Source: CALKGK01 sp964649515 (lineage in GTDB: Bacteria > Bacteroidota > Bacteroidia > Flavobacteriales_D > Sanyastnellaceae). Taken from it: a DNA stretch of 64,000 bases. The DNA is taken from positions 1-64,000 of the forward strand of contig CAZYPV010000005.1 in the NCBI GenBank assembly GCA_964649515.1. The letters run 5' to 3'. A program made the translations under genes and the position numbers. Below are positions 59,356 through 64,000 of this stretch, in pieces. A model generated the notes under the pieces. It saw only the letters and a list, made by a program, of their open reading frames with translations, ran no database searches and was not told the DNA's origin. The stretch's first letter is position 1; every line of letters begins with the position of its first letter.

Positions 59356-60641
59356 TGCAGATGAAAGTAGACGTACTACTGGGCCTCCAATGGGGCGATG
59401 AAGGAAAAGGTAAAATTGTAGATGTAATTACCCCCGATTACGACGTTATTGCGCGTTTCCAAGGAGGTCCGAACGCCGGACACACCCTTGAGTTCAATGG
59501 AATAAAGCACGTATTGCACACCATTCCTTCTGGCATCTTTCACGAAGCAAAAATCAATGTCGTTGGAAACGGAGTTGTGATTGACCCCATCATTCTAAAA
59601 AGAGAAATCGACCAGTTGATCGCCATGGGCGTGGATGTTCATAGCAAACTGCTCTTCTCACGCAAAGCCCACCTCATTCTTCCCACTCACAAGCTGCTCG
59701 ATGCCGCAAGTGAACAAGAAAAAGGAAAAAATAAAATCGGCTCTACCTTGAAAGGAATTGGACCAACTTATATGGACAAAACCGGGAGAAACGGACTCCG
59801 TATTGGTGATATTTTTGAAGACGCATTCTCCTCCAAGTACAGCAAACTAAAAGCAAAGCACGAACGAATGCTCAGTTTTTACGACTTTGAGTACGACCTC
59901 GACCCGATGGAAAAAGAGTGGTTGGAGAGCATTGAATACCTTCGTCAACTCACCGTGATTGACAGCGAGCACTATGTCAATCAAGCCATGAAAGAAGGCA
60001 AAAGGGTTTTGGCTGAAGGCGCTCAAGGCTCTTTGTTGGATATAGACTTCGGTTCATACCCCTTCGTTACCTCTTCGAATACCATTACGGCAGGTGCATG
60101 TACAGGGCTGGGTGTTGCCCCTAATCGAATAGGAGAAGTCATTGGAATCTTCAAAGCGTACTGCACACGAGTGGGATCAGGACCTTTCCCTACTGAACTG
60201 GAAGATGAAACTGGTGAAGCCATTCGTGCTGCCGGACATGAATTTGGTGCAACTACTGGCCGACCGCGTCGTTGTGGTTGGATTGACCTTCCTGCATTGA
60301 AATATGCCATCATGATCAATGGGGTGACTCAATTGACCATGACCAAAGCCGATGTCCTTTCAGACTTTGACACCATCCATGTGTGTACCCATTACAAGTA
60401 CAAAGGGGAATTGATCGACTACTTGCCTTACGATATTGATGCGTCTTTGGTAGAGCCCGTGTATGAAGCCTTGCCCGGTTGGAGTGAAGACCTCACCGGA
60501 CTCAAAAGCATGGAAGAGCTGCCAAAATCTCTTGTGGATTATATCCTCTATTTGGAGAAGGAATTGGAAACTCCCATCAGCATCGTGAGCGTTGGTCCGG
60601 ACAGAACACAAACCATCCCGCGCAAACACGCAATGGCATGA
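59355..60641 (+). CDS. purA: Adenylosuccinate synthetase
   Basis: This 428-residue enzyme opens VDVLLGLQWGDEGKGKIVD, the GDEGKGK GTP loop, and has FQGGPNAGHTLEF with the catalytic His, STLKGIGPTYMDKTGRNGLR, AEGAQGSLLDIDFGSYPFV, and TTGRPRRCGWIDL. It joins IMP and aspartate to give adenylosuccinate. Its ATG shares one base with the STAS stop (TAATG). With guaB at 46749 the window holds both branches from IMP. Confidence 0.97.
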   Translation: MQMKVDVLLGLQWGDEGKGKIVDVITPDYDVIARFQGGPNAGHTLEFNGIKHVLHTIPSGIFHEAKINVVGNGVVIDPIILKREIDQLIAMGVDVHSKLLFSRKAHLILPTHKLLDAASEQEKGKNKIGSTLKGIGPTYMDKTGRNGLRIGDIFEDAFSSKYSKLKAKHERMLSFYDFEYDLDPMEKEWLESIEYLRQLTVIDSEHYVNQAMKEGKRVLAEGAQGSLLDIDFGSYPFVTSSNTITAGACTGLGVAPNRIGEVIGIFKAYCTRVGSGPFPTELEDETGEAIRAAGHEFGATTGRPRRCGWIDLPALKYAIMINGVTQLTMTKADVLSDFDTIHVCTHYKYKGELIDYLPYDIDASLVEPVYEALPGWSEDLTGLKSMEELPKSLVDYILYLEKELETPISIVSVGPDRTQTIPRKHAMA

Positions 60642-60663
60642 TCCTTTCATGCGTTAAAGCAGC

Positions 60664-62178
60664 ATGATGAATCGCCTCTTTTTCGTTTTTGTATTTTTCA
60701 CCTTGAGCACCTTGGTTTCAGCCCAAGAAAAGCTCAAGGTTGAAATTTTGCATGCAGACGAAGTAGTCATGGACCCCTCCATCTCCGAAGCTCAACGCCT
60801 CCTTGGGAACGTGCGCTTCAAGTACAAAGATGCCCTCATGTTCTGCGATAGTGCCTATCGTTTCAATGATGGAAACTTCATCGCTTACTCGAAAGTGCGC
60901 ATCGTTCAGGGCGACTCTTTACAACTATTTTCAGATCGACTGAGCATCGACAACAGCACAAGGGTAGCCCACTTGAGCGATAACATCCGACTCCGAGAAA
61001 AAGACATGACCCTGAGCACGGACCTGCTTGATTACGATTTTGACACCGACATCGCTAGCTACTACGGTGGTGGTAAAATCACCTCCAAAAGCAACAAGAA
61101 TGTTTTAACCAGTGAGCAAGGCTTTTACGACACCGAAAGCAAGTTCTTTCAATTTCGGAATGACGTTGAGCTGGTAAACCCGGAATACACCATTTTATCT
61201 GACACTCTGCGGTATTCATCCAATGCTGAACAAGCGTTTTTTTACGGCCCCACCACCATCAAAAGTGCCGATACCGAAATCTATTGTGAAAACGGCTGGT
61301 ACAACACCGTTAGCGATTATTGTCAGTTCAACGAAAACGCCCTCATCACATCGGGGAGCACCATCATGAAAGGGGACAGCATTTTTTACAACGGGAAAAC
61401 TGGTGATGGGGAGGTTTTTCGGAATGTAGAGATTCAAGACACCACCTCCAACTACCTCATTCAGGGGCAATACGGCAGACACAATGAGCGAGAGAGGCGA
61501 AGTTTGGTGACCGGCAAAGCAGAAATGATCCAATTCTTTGATGGAGACTCTCTCTTTCTTCATGCCGACACACTACTCGCTTTGCCCGACAGCATTGGGA
61601 AGCAAATCATTCATGCATCTCGTAGAGTAAAATTCTTTAAAAGCGACCTTCAAGGAAAAGCCGATTCTTTGACCTACGCCGAAAGTGATTCCTTACTTAG
61701 TCTATTTGGTCAACCCATCATTTGGTCTAAGGAAAACCAAATCAGCGGCGATCAAATTGACCTCACCTTGAATGGAGGAAAAATTCGGGAAATGCACATC
61801 GACAAGAATTCGTTTATCATTTCAGAAGCCATCCCGGGCAAATACAATCAAATCAAAGGCAAAAGAACCGTTGGGTATTTTACCGAAAACGCATTGCGAC
61901 GCATCGACGTGTTTGGGAACGGACAAATTGTTTATTTTCCTTCTGAGGAAAAGGACGGACGCAAGAGCATCTCCGGGCTCAATCGGGTGGATTGCAGTGA
62001 CGTGAGCTTGGAAGTGAGCGAAAACGAAATCGTCAAAGTATCATTGCTCACCAAACCCAGTGGCGCCTTGCATCCCCTTCAGAAAGCTCAGGAAAGCGAA
62101 TTCACCTTGGAAGGCTTTTTTTGGAACACGCAACAACGGCCCATGAGCAGGGAAGACATCTTCCTTTGGCTGCCTTGA
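60664..62178 (+). CDS. OstA/LptA-like periplasmic protein
   Basis: This 504-residue protein has a signal peptide (MMNRLFFVFVFFTLSTLVSAQ) and repeated beta-jellyroll modules of the OstA family: LLGNVRFKYKDALMFCDSA, VAHLSDNIRLREKDMTLSTD, ASYYGGGKITSKSNKNV, LVNPEYTILSDTLRY. Such proteins form part of the LPS bridge (LptA, or the N-domain of LptD). At ~500 residues it is longer than proteobacterial LptA and matches a Bacteroidota type. It starts 22 bases after purA. The role in LPS transport is inferred from family. Confidence 0.83.
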   Translation: MMNRLFFVFVFFTLSTLVSAQEKLKVEILHADEVVMDPSISEAQRLLGNVRFKYKDALMFCDSAYRFNDGNFIAYSKVRIVQGDSLQLFSDRLSIDNSTRVAHLSDNIRLREKDMTLSTDLLDYDFDTDIASYYGGGKITSKSNKNVLTSEQGFYDTESKFFQFRNDVELVNPEYTILSDTLRYSSNAEQAFFYGPTTIKSADTEIYCENGWYNTVSDYCQFNENALITSGSTIMKGDSIFYNGKTGDGEVFRNVEIQDTTSNYLIQGQYGRHNERERRSLVTGKAEMIQFFDGDSLFLHADTLLALPDSIGKQIIHASRRVKFFKSDLQGKADSLTYAESDSLLSLFGQPIIWSKENQISGDQIDLTLNGGKIREMHIDKNSFIISEAIPGKYNQIKGKRTVGYFTENALRRIDVFGNGQIVYFPSEEKDGRKSISGLNRVDCSDVSLEVSENEIVKVSLLTKPSGALHPLQKAQESEFTLEGFFWNTQQRPMSREDIFLWLP

Positions 62179-62208
62179 TCCCTCTTTCGAACTTGAATTT
62201 GCCTTGGT

Positions 62209-63483
62209 TTATTCTGCGAACAAAGGGCGAGGGCTCATGAAATCGTGCACCTCTCCTTTCACTCGTTTCAGAACACTTTCATCTGAAGCGTGAAGAATAA
62301 CATCATCAATCCACGAAACAATTTGGTGCATATCTTCTTCTTTAAGACCTCTGGTAGTGATGGCAGGAGTCCCGAGTCTTAAACCGCTCGTTACAAATGG
62401 AGAACGCTCATCGAACGGCACCATGTTTTTGTTGGCTGTAATGTGGGCCTTTACCAAAGCCAGCTCGGCGTCTTTACCAGTGATGTTTTTCGAAGAGAGA
62501 TCAATCAACATACAGTGGTTCTCTGTTCCACCAGAAATCACCTCATACCCTCTATCCACCAAAGCTTTAGCCATTGCGCTTGCATTTTTCATTACCTGCT
62601 CACCGTAAGCTTTGAAGCTCGGTTTCAAGGCTTCACCAAACGCCACCGCTTTCGCTGCAATGATGTGCTCCAGAGGTCCTCCCTGCGATCCTGGGAAAAC
62701 AGCACTATCTAAAAGTGAAGAAAAACGACGGAGTTGTCCTTTCGGGGTTTTCAAACCAAAAGGATTGTCAAAGTCTTCACCAATCATAATGAGTCCACCT
62801 CTGGGTCCGCGCAAGGTTTTATGCGTAGTCGTAGTTACCACATGGCAGTGCTTAAGTGGATCTCTCAACAATTTTGCTGCAATGAGTCCGGATGGATGAG
62901 AAACATCACCCAAAAGAAGCGCCCCCACCTCGTCGGCAATTGCTCTAAAACGAGCATATTCCCAATCTCGAGAATAAGCTGAAGCTCCAACAATGATCAG
63001 TTTTGGTTTCACGGCGCGGGCCTTTTCAGCCACCTTGTCCATATCTACCATCCCCGTCTCACGTTCCACACCGTAGAAATTGGCCTCGTACAATTTACCA
63101 GAATAGTTCACTGGTGACCCGTGTGTGAGGTGACCTCCGTGGCTGAGATCAAACCCAAGAATGGCATCTCCCGGTTTCAATAAAGCGAGCATCACCGCAG
63201 CATTAGCAGAAGCACCGCTGTGGGGCTGAACATTTGCCCAAGCTGCTCCAAACAATTCCTTCACGCGATCGATGGCCAATTGCTCGATCTGGTCCACCAC
63301 TTCACAACCGCCGTAATAACGCTTGAATGGCAAACCCTCTGCGTATTTATTGGTGAGCACAGAACCTGCAGCAGCCATGACTTGGTCGCTTACGAAGTTC
63401 TCTGAAGCAATCAATTCAATGCCCGTCTTTTGACGCTCTTTTTCTTCAGAAATTAGATTAAAAATGTGCTCATCTTGCCACAT
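62209..63483 (-). CDS. glyA: Serine hydroxymethyltransferase
   Basis: This 424-residue PLP enzyme has LIASENFVSDQVMAAAGSVL, NKYAEGLPFKRYYGGCE, NVQPHSGASANAAVM, LLGDVSHPSGLIA and the Schiff-base Lys in TTTTHKTLRGPRGGLI. It converts serine and THF to glycine and 5,10-methylene-THF. ATG 63483 gives the normal N-terminus MWQDEHIF; an in-frame extension to 63516 adds eleven unconserved residues. A TACTTTTG box at 63521-63528 on the minus strand supports this start. It is convergent with the OstA-like gene. Confidence 0.97.
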   Translation of the reverse strand: MWQDEHIFNLISEEKERQKTGIELIASENFVSDQVMAAAGSVLTNKYAEGLPFKRYYGGCEVVDQIEQLAIDRVKELFGAAWANVQPHSGASANAAVMLALLKPGDAILGFDLSHGGHLTHGSPVNYSGKLYEANFYGVERETGMVDMDKVAEKARAVKPKLIIVGASAYSRDWEYARFRAIADEVGALLLGDVSHPSGLIAAKLLRDPLKHCHVVTTTTHKTLRGPRGGLIMIGEDFDNPFGLKTPKGQLRRFSSLLDSAVFPGSQGGPLEHIIAAKAVAFGEALKPSFKAYGEQVMKNASAMAKALVDRGYEVISGGTENHCMLIDLSSKNITGKDAELALVKAHITANKNMVPFDERSPFVTSGLRLGTPAITTRGLKEEDMHQIVSWIDDVILHASDESVLKRVKGEVHDFMSPRPLFAE

Positions 63484-63520
63484 GCTCGCTAGGGATTTAT
63501 TTAAAACAAAAAACAAAGGG

Positions 63521-63528
63521 CAAAAGTA
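63521..63528 (-). promoter_or_regulatory. -7 box for glyA
   Basis: On the minus strand TACTTTTG matches TAnnTTTG, 38 bases before the ATG at 63483. Confidence 0.5.
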
Positions 63529-63600
63529 AGCAATTCCTTGAGAAAAGAACTTGTCCTTGTGTACTTCAGGGTGTGCAATATTCCTTCTATTTTTACACCA

Positions 63601-64000
63601 ATGAAAAACATCGCTTGGTCACTCCTCTTTTTTGCATTGCTGTTCGTTTCTTGCCAAACCACCCCGCAAAAACATCAAGAAACACCCAAGTACAGTAATG
63701 CACTCGTTTCGGAAAGCAGTCCTTACCTCTTGCAACATGCCCATAATCCCGTCAACTGGATGCCATGGGGTGAAGAAGCCTTGAACAAAGCCAGAGAAGA
63801 GAACAAATTACTGCTCATCTCCATTGGTTACTCCGCTTGTCATTGGTGTCATGTGATGGAAAGAGAAACCTTCGAAGACAGCTTAACTGCTGCTTTCATG
63901 AACGAACATTTCGTTTCCATAAAAGTGGATCGAGAAGAGCGTCCGGACGTGGATCAAATTTACATGGATGCCGTGCAAGCCATGACCGGGCGAGGAGGAT
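63601..64000 (+). CDS. DUF255 / YyaL-type thioredoxin-fold lipoprotein (5' part)
   Basis: ATG 63601 opens a lipoprotein signal with Cys in LLFVSCQTTP, then NALVSESSPYLLQHAHNPVNW and GYSACHWCHVMERETFED, the CHWC motif of the N-terminal thioredoxin-like DUF255 domain, and VKVDREERPDVDQIYMDA (here IKVDREERPD). The frame is open to the window edge, about 133 residues seen of a family usually near 600-700. Family members carry an (alpha/alpha)6-barrel behind this domain. The function is unknown. A weak -7 box (63588-63595) precedes it. Confidence 0.88.
   Translation, partial: MKNIAWSLLFFALLFVSCQTTPQKHQETPKYSNALVSESSPYLLQHAHNPVNWMPWGEEALNKAREENKLLLISIGYSACHWCHVMERETFEDSLTAAFMNEHFVSIKVDREERPDVDQIYMDAVQAMTGRGG

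Overview
The window reads as chromosomal DNA of a gliding-type marine Bacteroidota, most likely Flavobacteriales and near the Cryomorphaceae, Schleiferiaceae or Crocinitomicaceae. The evidence is type IX secretion (T9SS) cargo proteins with type A and type B C-terminal domains, secreted proteins carrying CTDPxACNFD repeats, an exosortase of the XrtF type, Bacteroidetes-only families (DUF6089, OstA-like, a SurA-like trio) and repeated matches to the Bacteroidetes -7 promoter box TAnnTTTG a few tens of bases before start codons. A run of exactly 100 N at 24568-24667 marks a scaffold gap of unknown true size.

Layout. 1-1357 (-) is the start of a large secreted repeat protein. 1358-2442 holds no credible gene, but has a degenerate direct repeat with inverted-repeat cores. 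2443-4232 (-) is a compact four-gene unit: a small PID-CTERM protein, exosortase XrtF, an XrtF-associated membrane protein and a conserved 161-residue protein. Divergently, 4445-21849 (+) is a surface-polysaccharide locus: a Wzc-type tyrosine kinase with an (YG)11 tail; a GT2; a tightly coupled formyltransferase / SpsF-like cytidylyltransferase / class III aminotransferase / SDR cassette; a Wzm/Wzt-like ABC exporter; LegC; a CBS-nucleotidyltransferase like PtmE; three GT-B glycosyltransferases; a LegI/NeuB synthase; and a DUF4910 protein. Two T9SS cargo genes and the gap (21942-24667) interrupt the locus. From 24780 to 42307 (+) a second part follows: SpsF-like cytidylyltransferase, a second NeuB-family synthase, a KdsC-like phosphatase, two unassigned proteins with an HP motif that could be ulosonate transferases, six further glycosyltransferases, an acyltransferase-3, a Wzy-like polymerase, a sugar epimerase overlapping an AsnB-type amidotransferase, and a WcaF-like acetyltransferase. 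A hairpin terminator lies at 42375-42404.

From 42429 onward the content is ordinary core and envelope biology: DUF6089 outer-membrane protein, nitronate monooxygenase, T9SS type B protein, guaB, three SurA/PpiC-like periplasmic folding factors, a MoxR ATPase, a DUF5819/HTTM pair, fumarylacetoacetase, a Rel/SpoT enzyme, Fur-like regulator, a STAS protein, purA, an OstA/LptA-like protein, glyA and the start of a DUF255 thioredoxin-fold protein.

How it fits together. The 4.4-42.3 kb locus appears to build and export a polysaccharide containing one or two nonulosonic acids (legionaminic-like and possibly a KDN-like acid), with formyl, acyl, acetyl and perhaps uronamide decoration. The early legionaminic steps LegB (4,6-dehydratase) and LegG (hydrolysing 2-epimerase) were not found in the window. 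The neighbouring exosortase unit suggests that envelope protein sorting is linked to this polysaccharide. All functions are read from sequence motifs and context; no database search was run.
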